A stretch of 64,000 bases of DNA, from contig JAEYZN010000033.1 in assembly GCA_023428025.1 (NCBI GenBank), positions 25,833-89,832 on the forward strand. Direction: 5' to 3'. The notes below the pieces were generated by a model. That model saw nothing but the letters and a program-made list of their open reading frames with translations, searched no databases and was not told where the DNA came from. This document shows positions 8,183-15,410 of the stretch, piece by piece. Position 1 is the stretch's first letter. Each line of letters starts with the position of its first letter. The stretch comes from Bacillota bacterium (GTDB lineage: Bacteria > Bacillota > Clostridia > Christensenellales > SZUA-584). Both the position numbers and the translations under genes were made by a program.

Positions 8183-8403
8183 ATGAAGAGTTCATCGTAG
8201 GAAACATTGAGCGCCTTTTTCAACGCACGAATTTCCCATGAATAGATGTGACGCTGCCCCACCTCAACCTTAGCCAAAGCGCTTCTTGTCATATCACATC
8301 CCAAGGTTTGAAGCTGAGCAGCCACTTGATCCTGTGTCAAACCTGCTTGCTCACGAATTCTCTTTATATTCTGACCCATCATACGATCATAGGTATAATT
8401 CAT
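8179..8403 (-). CDS. Small Xre-family transcriptional regulator
   Basis: A 74-residue single-domain helix-turn-helix protein: IKRIREQAGLTQDQVAAQLQ, then SALAKVEVGQRHIYSWEIRALKKAL. AGGAG lies nine bases before ATG 8403. It has no effector domain. It overlaps the end of the kptA remnant and is followed by no partner gene in the same direction, so its target is unknown. Proteins of this kind usually come with mobile elements or toxin systems. Confidence 0.8.
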   Translation of the reverse strand: MNYTYDRMMGQNIKRIREQAGLTQDQVAAQLQTLGCDMTRSALAKVEVGQRHIYSWEIRALKKALNVSYDELFI

Positions 8404-8615
8404 AACTCAACACTCCTGTGTACTAGATTTATCTGGAGCTTTTCAATGCAATAACAGATATCATTGAAGAACTCAAACAGATTCAGATTAAAGTGGAATC
8501 TTTAATTATTGAAGCACCAGATAAAATGAACGGCAGATTGTGTGCTTTCCCGAGGAACGAGAACAAAATAGCACTGACTTAAGGACGGCAGACAAAATGG
8601 ATTACGACAGCCTCT
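8404..8615. other. Gene-poor stretch with a short orphan frame
   Basis: No gene can be assigned. A plus-strand frame ending at 8582 reads NAITDIIEELKQIQIKVES and on to LCAFPRNENKIALT without any start codon upstream of an ATG at 8526. It looks like the tail of a lost coiled-coil protein. The base composition is more AT-rich than the flanking genes. Confidence 0.4.
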
Positions 8616-9401
8616 TCAATGAAACGACACAGGCTTTTGAAGGAGAAAGGTCACGCCGACGACCCTTTCCGCCAGATCATCATATTCGTCCCGCTGGTTC
8701 TGCACATAATGCTCGAACATCGCGGCATGCTGCGGGTGGGCTTCGATAAGCTCGCTCGCGCGTTGGCTGATGAGCTTGAAATCACGGTCGTCGTTCGGGC
8801 GTTCCTCCGCCGGAGACAGGGCGATGAATTTGAGCCCCGCGCTCTCAATAAGCGCCTGCCATTCGCCCAGCGTGGGGTAATCGCCGTCAAAATGCAGCTT
8901 GCGGTCGTCATCGTCCAAACGGTAACCGTCGTCAAACAGGATATATCCGCCCGGCTTCACGGTGGACATCAGGGCAGAAAGTGTTTCTGTGCGATCGCCC
9001 AGCACATCGCCCACAGCGCCGAATATCACCAGGTCGTAGCCGCGCTCGACGGCGACGAACTCCTTAATATCGCCGACAGCAAATTCACAAAGCCCGTCCA
9101 CACCGTGCTTCGCGGCTTTTTCGCCGGCCTCATGGATGAAATCCGTCAGCAGGTCGATGCCCTTGCAGCGGACGCCCAACGCTTTGGCGAGCGTAACGGA
9201 GACCGCGCCCTTGCCGCAGCCAAGGTCCAGCGCGGCAAAGCCCTCGGCGACCGGCACATGCTGCGTGATCAGGCCCAGCATTTCCTGGCCGGAGCTGCCG
9301 AGTTCCCACAGGTCCTGAAGAAGATAAGGGAGGTAGGGGATGATGTCGACGGTATCGCCGGTCAGGGATTTTGCCAGCTTTTCACCGGTATTGTCCTGCA
9401 T
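8616..9401 (-). CDS. Class I SAM-dependent methyltransferase
   Basis: A 261-residue enzyme, start ATG 9401 with AGGAGG eight bases upstream. The SAM-binding motif I is ALDLGCGKGAVSVTLAKAL, followed by an acidic end of strand two (CKGIDLLTDF) and motif FAVGDIKEF. The fold resembles the UbiE/COQ5-like small-molecule methyltransferases; the C-terminal ~100 residues vary between families, so the substrate is unknown. It is followed at 27 bases upstream in transcription by the DUF1801 gene, likely in the same unit. Confidence 0.8.
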   Translation of the reverse strand: MQDNTGEKLAKSLTGDTVDIIPYLPYLLQDLWELGSSGQEMLGLITQHVPVAEGFAALDLGCGKGAVSVTLAKALGVRCKGIDLLTDFIHEAGEKAAKHGVDGLCEFAVGDIKEFVAVERGYDLVIFGAVGDVLGDRTETLSALMSTVKPGGYILFDDGYRLDDDDRKLHFDGDYPTLGEWQALIESAGLKFIALSPAEERPNDDRDFKLISQRASELIEAHPQHAAMFEHYVQNQRDEYDDLAERVVGVTFLLQKPVSFH

Positions 9402-9427
9402 GTTAGAACCTCCTGATTATGTAGCAT

Positions 9428-9814
9428 CTATGACTTCTTCTTTGTCTTTTTGGCTTCGGCGATCTGTTTGTTCTCGTCCACGCGGAACCGGGTGATCTCT
9501 TTGACGAGGTCCAGCGGCATCGGCTGGCCGTACGGGAACCGGATGGTGCCCTTGGACGCCTTGCAGGCCGTCAGTTTGTCCGCAAACACCTCCACGCCGC
9601 TGGCGCCGGGAAAGAAGCCGATGTGATTTTTGAACGCTGCGAAATGCACCACGTTGCCAAGCTGATGGAAGGTGGGCATCTGCCAGCTGATCTTTTCCGT
9701 GGCCTCGGGCGCGGCCTCCCGGATCGCTGCCCGTATTGTCCGGAGCCTGTCCTGTATGTCGCCGGGGAACTGCGCGATGTATTCGTCAATGGTGTTGAAC
9801 GTTTTTTCTTCCAT
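9428..9814 (-). CDS. DUF1801 / YdhG-like protein
   Basis: A 128-residue protein. I take ATG 9814 (MEEKTFNTIDEYIAQFPGD) with an AAAGGGGG site nine bases upstream, rather than the ATG 54 bases earlier, since family members begin at this point. The pattern ISWQMPTFH, NVVHFAAFKNHIGFFPG and GTIRFPYGQPMPLDLVKEI is that of DUF1801 proteins related to YdhG/YdeI and frataxin-like folds. Function is unsettled; some are linked to iron handling. The lysine-rich tail (KKTKKKS) is common. It likely shares a transcript with the methyltransferase gene downstream. Confidence 0.8.
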   Translation of the reverse strand: MEEKTFNTIDEYIAQFPGDIQDRLRTIRAAIREAAPEATEKISWQMPTFHQLGNVVHFAAFKNHIGFFPGASGVEVFADKLTACKASKGTIRFPYGQPMPLDLVKEITRFRVDENKQIAEAKKTKKKS

Positions 9815-9937
9815 GATAATCCCCCTTTTTGTGACGGGCAAAATTTGCCCGCTTTTGGTCTTTGTCACCCTCCATCGTATGTGTCAGAGGATTATTTTGA
9901 CTATATCATACATTTTGCCCACTGGTAAAGCATGGCG

Positions 9938-10828
9938 TCAACGCGATGTATGGAAATATGAGGCCAGCGGCGCAGGGCCCGCGATATAGTCCCGGCCCAC
10001 ATGCAGCACGCCGTCTGCGCGCACCTTCACGCACCACTTCACCAGCGCGATGCTGCCGTCCGAGATCTCGATGGCGGTGACGCAGCCGGGGTGCACGCAA
10101 CTGCCGTCGTTGAAATATGTCGGTTCATCAGCTTCGGGGAACACAGGACGGTGCGTGTGCCCCGCAATGAGCATGCGGCGGTTTTCGTTAACCCAATGCG
10201 TCAGGCGGCGTTCCGTCTTCTCACGTTTGACGTAATTCTTCGCGGCACTCGTGGGATCGCTGACGCCGAAGGATTCGAGAGGACGCCACACATGGCGCAC
10301 CAAAAAGCGCGCCAGCTGCCATAAGGTGCTGTTCAGAAAATCCATCTGATGGCCATGCACCAGCAGGATATCGTGGCCGGAATGGCCGTACACAAGCCGG
10401 ATGGCTTCATACGTCTTCAGCAGCTGGAACTGGGTGATCAGGCGCGCGCGCTGCGGACTGCGGCGGGCGGCGGGTACATAGCGGCTGGTGGTACGCTCCA
10501 TGTCATGGTTGCCCCTCAGCGCGTAAAAGCGCCCGTCCCTTATGAACCAGGCCAGGCGCTCGAATATTTCGGCATGCGCGTCGATGATGGCGGATAGTGA
10601 CCGGTTCTCCCAAAGCTCGTCGCCATCGCCCAGCTCGATGTATGTATAGTTCTCCGCATAGTAGTGTTGCAGCGCGGCCAGATACATGTTTCGGTTACGG
10701 AAAAACGTATCGGCGCGGCTGCCGTCTCCCCGGTGGCAGTCGCTCATCAGCACGATCCGGGAGCTGTCGGTAAACACCAGCACCTTGGCGCTGCCCTGCA
10801 GGCGGGACAGCCGTTTCAGATAATCCAT
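9938..10828 (-). CDS. Calcineurin-like metallophosphoesterase
   Basis: A 296-residue protein with all five metal-binding blocks of the family: LMSDCHRGDG, LGDGDELWE, LRGNHDME, LVHGHQMD and AGHTHRPVF. AAGGAGG precedes ATG 10828. The spacing resembles UDP-2,3-diacylglucosamine hydrolase-like and Ser/Thr phosphatase-like members, but a lipid A role is unlikely in a Firmicute. It would hydrolyse a phosphoester or pyrophosphate using two metal ions in the cytoplasm; the substrate is unknown. Confidence 0.85.
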   Translation of the reverse strand: MDYLKRLSRLQGSAKVLVFTDSSRIVLMSDCHRGDGSRADTFFRNRNMYLAALQHYYAENYTYIELGDGDELWENRSLSAIIDAHAEIFERLAWFIRDGRFYALRGNHDMERTTSRYVPAARRSPQRARLITQFQLLKTYEAIRLVYGHSGHDILLVHGHQMDFLNSTLWQLARFLVRHVWRPLESFGVSDPTSAAKNYVKREKTERRLTHWVNENRRMLIAGHTHRPVFPEADEPTYFNDGSCVHPGCVTAIEISDGSIALVKWCVKVRADGVLHVGRDYIAGPAPLASYFHTSR

Positions 10829-10888
10829 AACGCCTCCTTCCTGTTACCATCATATTCACACAAAGGCGATGAGTTGTCTGAATGTCGT

Positions 10889-11401
10889 TTAAGCCCGGCC
10901 GTTATAATAAGCCGTGACGCTGGTGCCGGTGGAGGCCACGATCCTGAGCCGCGCGTACCTCATCGCCACGGTGACCGACGTGATGTTGTTGGAGGACGCG
11001 GTGACAGTCTGGGCCGATGAATTGTCCACGTAAAAGGAATCGCTGTTGACGGGCGCGATCTGCAGCGTCACCGTGACACTGGAGGTCCCGTTGTTGCGGA
11101 TGAAGTAGCTGTTCTGACGGTAAGGGCTGATGTCTTTGACCAGCAGGTAAGTGGTGCCGGCGGGTACGGTGGTGGTGATGCTGTCCTCCACGAAATTCTG
11201 GCCGTAGATCAATACGCTGTCCGTCGTACCGCTTAAGCTGCGGATATCCAGATCGGTCGCCGTCACTGAGATGGTGCTGAGCGGGGACAACACAAGGTTT
11301 CCATCCGTATCGACAGCGACAGCCTTAAGCTGTGTACCGTCCATACCGTATATGCTGGTGCGCAGGCTGTCCGGGTTGTTGTTGAAAACGAGATAGTTCA
11401 T
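10889..11401 (-). CDS. DUF6385-like protein, second of a tandem pair
   Basis: A 170-residue protein with GAGGAGG before ATG 11401. It starts MNYLVFNNNPDSLRTSIYG and has a beta-rich, Ser/Thr/Asn-rich body (VTATDLDIRSLSGTTDSVLIYG; VTLQIAPVNSD; YARLRIVASTGTSVTAYYNG). I recognise this as the DUF6385 type found in Clostridia and relatives; no function is established. The stretch from 'LDIRSLSGTTDSV' to the end is homologous to the neighbouring gene at 11419-11940, so the two are tandem paralogues. No signal peptide is visible. The fold suggests a surface, appendage or spore-coat role, but that is a guess. Confidence 0.65.
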   Translation of the reverse strand: MNYLVFNNNPDSLRTSIYGMDGTQLKAVAVDTDGNLVLSPLSTISVTATDLDIRSLSGTTDSVLIYGQNFVEDSITTTVPAGTTYLLVKDISPYRQNSYFIRNNGTSSVTVTLQIAPVNSDSFYVDNSSAQTVTASSNNITSVTVAMRYARLRIVASTGTSVTAYYNGRA

Positions 11402-11418
11402 ATAATCCCTCCTCAGTT

Positions 11419-11940
11419 TCAGGTCTGCCCGAAGTAATAGACGGTGGCGGACCCCAGCAGCAGAGCCGCGATGCGGATACGCGCGTATTTCATCAGTCTG
11501 CTGGGTTCAAACAGATGGGAATCGCCAATCAGCAGATCGAACGCGCTGCCATCATTCACATATAGATTGTCATTGTCGGCGGGGGCAAGCTGCAGGGTGA
11601 TGCCGAGCGCCACGCTACCGGTGTTGACGACCAGATATGTGTTCCTTGCATACAAGCTGATATTCTTCGTCAGGAAATTGCGGCTGCCCAGCCCCACGAT
11701 CGTGCCGGAATCCGAGTCCTGCGCCCAGCTTTGGCCGTATACGTCAACGCTGTCGGCTGCGCCGCTGAGGCCGCGGATATTCAGGTCGTCCGCTTCGATG
11801 GGGATGGTATCGGCAGAGGATACGACCGGCTTCCCGCCTGCATCGGTGCTCACCGGCACAACGCCCGTGCTGCTGGTGCCGAAAATCAAAGCAGCCATCT
11901 GTTCCGCTGTTTGATTGAAAATTTTCTGGTTCAAATGCAC
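11419..11940 (-). CDS. DUF6385-like protein, first of a tandem pair
   Basis: A 173-residue protein sharing with its downstream neighbour the blocks 'ADDLNIRGLSGAADSVDVYGQ', 'LLAPADNDNLYV' type beta strands (here LQLAPADNDNLYV) and the ending YARIRIAALLLGSATVYYFGQ. The listed start is GTG 11940; AAAGGGG lies only three bases before it, and a TTG two codons later has better spacing, so the start is uncertain. The stop is 17 bases before the second gene's start, so both are co-transcribed. Confidence 0.6.
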   Translation of the reverse strand: MHLNQKIFNQTAEQMAALIFGTSSTGVVPVSTDAGGKPVVSSADTIPIEADDLNIRGLSGAADSVDVYGQSWAQDSDSGTIVGLGSRNFLTKNISLYARNTYLVVNTGSVALGITLQLAPADNDNLYVNDGSAFDLLIGDSHLFEPSRLMKYARIRIAALLLGSATVYYFGQT

Positions 11941-12081
11941 TGCCCCTTTGAGTTAATGTACACAGCGTGGCAGTTTAATATATGTATGGGATGGGTGTAT
12001 GGTGTAAATGGTTCGGACTATCAGCTTTTGAGAAAAGACGCTGTGAAGTGCGCGATAAAAGTGCAGTCATGAAACACCCTC

Positions 12082-12150
12082 CATTCCGAGCTTGCGAGGA
12101 ATCCCCAGTGGGGAGCGCTTGAGAAGGGGATGCTTCGCAAGCTCAGCATG
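12082..12150. repeat. REP-like imperfect inverted repeat
   Basis: Two 25-base arms (12082-12106 and 12126-12150) are inverted copies matching at 21 of 25 positions, each of the type CAT-x-C-x-GAGCTTGCGA. They are separated by 19 bases. Palindromes ending in 'GAGC-TTGCGA-x-x-x-ATCCC' are typical short dispersed repeats in bacteria. It lies between the DUF6385 pair and the acyl-CoA synthetase terminator. Confidence 0.6.
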
Positions 12151-12164
12151 ACAGAACGCCATAG

Positions 12165-12195
12165 AAAAAGCGCCGATCCCACCGTCGGCGCTTTT
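12165..12195 (-). terminator. Rho-independent terminator after the acyl-CoA synthetase
   Basis: On the minus strand AGCGCCGA and TCGGCGCT form a GC-rich stem with an eight-base loop, followed by a T run. It lies about 35 bases after the stop of the acyl-CoA synthetase gene. An A run on the other side makes it potentially bidirectional. Confidence 0.8.
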
Positions 12196-12229
12196 CCCTT
12201 CCTCTATAACATCTCCCCAGATAGTACGC

Positions 12230-13879
12230 TTATTTGCTCTTGTCGCGCTCGCGCAGCTCCACACGGCGAATTTTGCCGCTGATGGTTTTGGGCAGCTCGG
12301 TGACGAACTCGATCACGCGCGGATACTTGTACGGCGCGGTCACCTTCTTCACGTGCTCCTGCAGCTCCTTGGCCAGCTCGTCGGAGGGCTCGTATCCCTT
12401 GGCGAGCACGATGGTCGCTTTCACAACCTGCCCGCGGTCGGGATGCGGCACGCCGGTGATGGCGGTCTCCAACACGGCCGGGTGCTCCATCAGCGCGCTT
12501 TCCACCTCAAACGGCCCGATGCGGTAGCCGGACGACTTGATCACGTCGTCGGTACGGCCCACGTACCAGTAATAGCCGTCCTCATCCTTCCACGCCACGT
12601 CGCCCGTGTGATACACGCCGTCGTGCCAGACGGAGGAGGTCAGGGCCTCGTCCTCGTAATACCCCAGGAACATGCCGGGGGCCACGCCGTTGGCCGTGCT
12701 GATGACAACCTCGCCGGACTCGCCCCAGCCGCAGGAGGTGCCGTCCTCGCGCACAATGTCCACGTCGAACAGCGGCGACGGCTTGCCCATGGAACCGGGC
12801 CGCGGCTCCATGAAGATGTAGTTGGCGACGGACAGCGTCGTCTCGGTCTGCCCGAAGCCCTCCATCATCCTGAGGCCGGTGGCGGCCTTGAATTGGTTGA
12901 ATACCTCGGGATTCAGCGGCTCACCCGCGATGGTGGTGTATTTAAGCGCGGAAAAGTCGTATTTCGTCAGGTCTTCCTTGATGAAATAGCGGTACATGGT
13001 AGGCGGCGCGCAGAACGTCGTCACCTTGTTGTCGCAGATGGCCGCCAGCATCTGGGCGGGGATGAACTTCTCGTGGTCGTATACGAACACCGCCGTCTCG
13101 CCCAGCCACTGGCCGTACAGCTTGCCCCAGACGGACTTCGCCCAGCCGGTGTCCGAGATGGTGAGATGCAGGCCTTCCGGGTCCACGTTCTGCCAGTACA
13201 CCGCGGTGGGGATGTGCCCCAGCGGGTACGAGAACGAATGGATGACCATCTTGGGCATGCCGGTGGTGCCGGACGTGAAGTACAGCAGCATGATGTCGTC
13301 GTTGGACGGCAGATCGGCGGGCGGCGTGAGCTCCTCGCTCGCGGCCTCCACGCCCGCGGCGTAGTTCAGCCAGCCGTCACGGCCGGAGAGCAGCGCGCGG
13401 AACTCCAGCGTCGGGATATTCTCCGCCTTTTCCACCTGCGCGGCGACTTCACCCTCGTCCGTGCAGACGATCATGCGGATGCCCGCCGCGTTTACGCGGT
13501 ATTCGATGTCTTTCTTGGTCAGCAGGTGCGTTGCCGGAATGGTGACGGCGCCCAGCTTGTGCAGCGCGAGTATCGCGGGCCAGAACTGCCAGTTGCGCTT
13601 CAGGATCAGCATCACCTTGTCGCCCTTTTTGATGCCGAGCGACTTGAAGTAGTTCGCGGCCTTGTCGGACAGGCGCCTCAGATCGGCGAAGGTGAACACG
13701 CGTTTCTCGCCTTTCTCGTGCACCCATACCAGCGCGCGCTTATCCGGCTTTTCGGCGGCCAGCACGTCCACGATGTCGTAGGCGAAGTTGAAGCGTTCCG
13801 GCACATTGATCTTGAAATTGGCTTTGAAATCTTCGTAGGATGTGTAGTCGGCCTTGACGTATTTCTCAAATATCCTCAT
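12230..13879 (-). CDS. AMP-forming acyl-CoA synthetase
   Basis: A 549-residue adenylate-forming enzyme; GGGAGG lies seven bases before ATG 13879. Core motifs are LLYFTSGTTGMPKMV (P-loop), EGFGQTETT, YHTGDVAWKDEDGYYWYVGRTDDVIKSSG split across the hinge, and the catalytic Lys in LPKTISGKIRRVEL. It joins a carboxylate to CoA at the cost of ATP to AMP. Sequence features (WPAILALHKLGAVTIPATHLL) resemble medium- or short/branched-chain acyl-CoA synthetases of anaerobes. It is the second gene after a T-box leader and an Xre-cupin regulator, ten bases downstream of the latter. That context suggests a substrate tied to amino acid metabolism, such as a branched short-chain acid. Confidence 0.88.
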   Translation of the reverse strand: MRIFEKYVKADYTSYEDFKANFKINVPERFNFAYDIVDVLAAEKPDKRALVWVHEKGEKRVFTFADLRRLSDKAANYFKSLGIKKGDKVMLILKRNWQFWPAILALHKLGAVTIPATHLLTKKDIEYRVNAAGIRMIVCTDEGEVAAQVEKAENIPTLEFRALLSGRDGWLNYAAGVEAASEELTPPADLPSNDDIMLLYFTSGTTGMPKMVIHSFSYPLGHIPTAVYWQNVDPEGLHLTISDTGWAKSVWGKLYGQWLGETAVFVYDHEKFIPAQMLAAICDNKVTTFCAPPTMYRYFIKEDLTKYDFSALKYTTIAGEPLNPEVFNQFKAATGLRMMEGFGQTETTLSVANYIFMEPRPGSMGKPSPLFDVDIVREDGTSCGWGESGEVVISTANGVAPGMFLGYYEDEALTSSVWHDGVYHTGDVAWKDEDGYYWYVGRTDDVIKSSGYRIGPFEVESALMEHPAVLETAITGVPHPDRGQVVKATIVLAKGYEPSDELAKELQEHVKKVTAPYKYPRVIEFVTELPKTISGKIRRVELRERDKSK

Positions 13880-13889
13880 ATGCGCCTCC

Positions 13890-14444
13890 CTATTTTGCGA
13901 TGATGGCGAGGAACCGGCATGGGCCGCCCTCGGCCTGCATGGCGTGCGGATGCTTGGCGTCGTAATACACCGCGTCGCCCGCTTCCATCTTCAGCGACTG
14001 CTTGTCGATATACAGCGTCATGGATCCTTCCAGCACATAATCGAACTCATGGCCCTCATGTGAATTCATGTGCGAACGCGCATCCACGCCGCTGGGTTCC
14101 ACCGTCACCACGAACGGCTCCATCTTCTTGCCCTTGAAGATGGGGGCGAGGTGCTCATATTTGTATTCCTTGCGGCGCTCCAGCTTGAGCCCTGTGCCCT
14201 TTTTGACAAACGAACACACCGACAGCTTCGGCGTTTCGCCCGTCATCAGGTCCACAATGTCCACGCCCAGGCGGCCCGCTGCCGAATAGAGAAACGAGAA
14301 GGAAAAATCGTTCCTGCCCGACTCGTATTCGAGGTATGCCGAATCATCCATTCCGACCGCCCCCGCCATATCAGCCACGGATACGTCCATGATCTCCCGC
14401 AGCGCCTTCAAGCGTTCGGCGATCAGCATCAGCCTTTCATCCAT
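13890..14444 (-). CDS. Xre-family regulator with cupin domain
   Basis: A 184-residue protein with an N-terminal helix-turn-helix (residues ~7-60: LKALREIMDVSVADMAGAVG, YLEYESGRNDFSFSFLY) and a C-terminal cupin_2 barrel (HEGHEFDYVLEGSMTLYID, GDAVYYDAKHPHAMQA). AAGGAG precedes ATG 14444. Such proteins are commonly encoded beside AMP-forming acyl-CoA ligases in Clostridia and probably sense a small carboxylate or its CoA ester. Ten bases separate it from the acyl-CoA synthetase; both follow the T-box leader. Confidence 0.85.
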   Translation of the reverse strand: MDERLMLIAERLKALREIMDVSVADMAGAVGMDDSAYLEYESGRNDFSFSFLYSAAGRLGVDIVDLMTGETPKLSVCSFVKKGTGLKLERRKEYKYEHLAPIFKGKKMEPFVVTVEPSGVDARSHMNSHEGHEFDYVLEGSMTLYIDKQSLKMEAGDAVYYDAKHPHAMQAEGGPCRFLAIIAK

Positions 14445-14482
14445 TAACCGGTCACTCCTTCGTTTTTATTATCTGAACAAAT

Positions 14483-14740
14483 AAAAAAGCTCCGCCCTCC
14501 TATGGGACGAAGCATATACTCCGCGATACCACCCAATTTGGCCAAAAATCCGGCCCAACTCAGTCAAGACTCCAACAAGCCCGCTGCGTGTAACGGCGCA
14601 GATTCCGTCCGGTTCCTACCTGTCGAAACCGCCGCTCGGAAGTGATGGGGACTGCGCCGCCTCTGCTCCGTTTCCACCCTCGGGAGCTCTCTGCCATTGG
14701 CTTTTGCGCGCCGCGTCTTCGTCATTGCGTTTCAATATAT
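14483..14740 (-). promoter_or_regulatory. T-box riboswitch leader
   Basis: The minus-strand leader ends in the hallmarks of a T-box. The T-box core GGGTGGTATCGCGG (RNA 14534-14521) is followed by a terminator, GCTTCGTCCC / GGGCGGAGC then a T run (14513-14483). Farther upstream are AGAGAGCTC-x-x-GAGGGTGG-type Stem I elements (14690-14668) and a Stem I segment CCCCATCACTTCCGAG. From its position before 'CCGAG', the best specifier codon is ATC (14646-14644), which would read uncharged tRNA-Ile; ACT (Thr) is the alternative. Such leaders read through when the tRNA is uncharged. Here it controls a regulator plus acyl-CoA synthetase, not an aminoacyl-tRNA synthetase or transporter. T-box identity is firm; the specifier is tentative. 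Confidence 0.88.
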
Positions 14741-14747
14741 TAAAGTC

Positions 14748-14776
14748 ATCGTATCACAGCCGCTGCGCAAAGTCAA
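14748..14776 (-). promoter_or_regulatory. Sigma-70-type promoter of the T-box operon
   Basis: On the minus strand TTGACT (14776-14771) and TACGAT (14753-14748) are 17 bases apart, just upstream of the T-box leader. The expected transcript start is near 14741. Confidence 0.7.
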
Positions 14777-14857
14777 GAAGCCGCTGCTTCAAAAAATGCA
14801 GTCAGCATGGATTAGCAGCTCATGCATTGATGGCCCCGCGATAACGGCAATGTCTTA

Positions 14858-14893
14858 ATATATCCATGTTGAATATATTAAATATGGATATAT
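14858..14893. repeat. AT-rich inverted repeat downstream of the tautomerase
   Basis: ATATATCCAT (14858-14867) and its exact reverse complement (14884-14893) flank a 16-base AT-rich loop. It lies about 40 bases past the tautomerase stop on the minus strand. No T run follows, so a terminator role is doubtful; it may be a protein site or a small repeat. Confidence 0.4.
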
Positions 14894-14933
14894 AGATGAA
14901 GAAAATTTGCGCAGCACAATGGACAGCTGCTTG

Positions 14934-15275
14934 CTATTTGAGCCGTCCGCCCGCACCCCAGCTGTTCAGCTCGAATATATTGAGATACAGGTCTTTGGGC
15001 GCTATTCCAAGCAGCAGCTCCATCTCCTGGAACACGGCAGAAGTAAAGGCTTCCTTGCTGGCCTGCGCGGCAGCGCCAAACAGCCGCACATCGATGAAGC
15101 CGCCATTGATGGGCTTGCCATCCAGATAGACGGCGCGGCCGTCCGCGATATCCACCATGGTCACCGCTTCGGTCTTGCCGGGGATCAGCGTAATCACCTC
15201 TCCAAGTCTGACTTTGAGTTCTTCTTTCTGTGTCTCTTTCAGTGTCTGCGATAAATTCACCTGAATATACGGCAT
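14934..15275 (-). CDS. MIF/phenylpyruvate tautomerase family protein
   Basis: A 113-residue protein, start ATG 15275 with AAAGGAG eight bases upstream. It begins MPYIQVNLSQ, so Pro2 can serve as the catalytic N-terminal base after Met removal. The C-terminal part reads LGIAPKDLYLNIFELNSWGAGG, matching the MIF consensus around its last strands, and the length equals that of MIF (~115 residues). MIF-type proteins are trimers with keto-enol tautomerase activity on phenylpyruvate-like substrates. The gene stands alone between the T-box operon and the phosphate-binding-like lipoprotein. Confidence 0.8.
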   Translation of the reverse strand: MPYIQVNLSQTLKETQKEELKVRLGEVITLIPGKTEAVTMVDIADGRAVYLDGKPINGGFIDVRLFGAAAQASKEAFTSAVFQEMELLLGIAPKDLYLNIFELNSWGAGGRLK

Positions 15276-15358
15276 ATGAAATCTCCTTTATGTTACTTGC
15301 TGTCATTATACAACGAGCGGCAAGAGGAAACAATTATTCCGCGATAATCCCGCTGGAT

Positions 15359-15387
15359 TTGTATTAATGTGGAAAATTGAATATAAT
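15359..15387 (+). promoter_or_regulatory. Sigma-70-type promoter of the PBP-like lipoprotein gene
   Basis: TTGTAT (15359-15364) and TATAAT (15382-15387) with a 17-base spacer, 24 bases before the start codon. Confidence 0.65.
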
Positions 15388-15410
15388 AAATGAAGACCGG
15401 AGGTAAGAAT

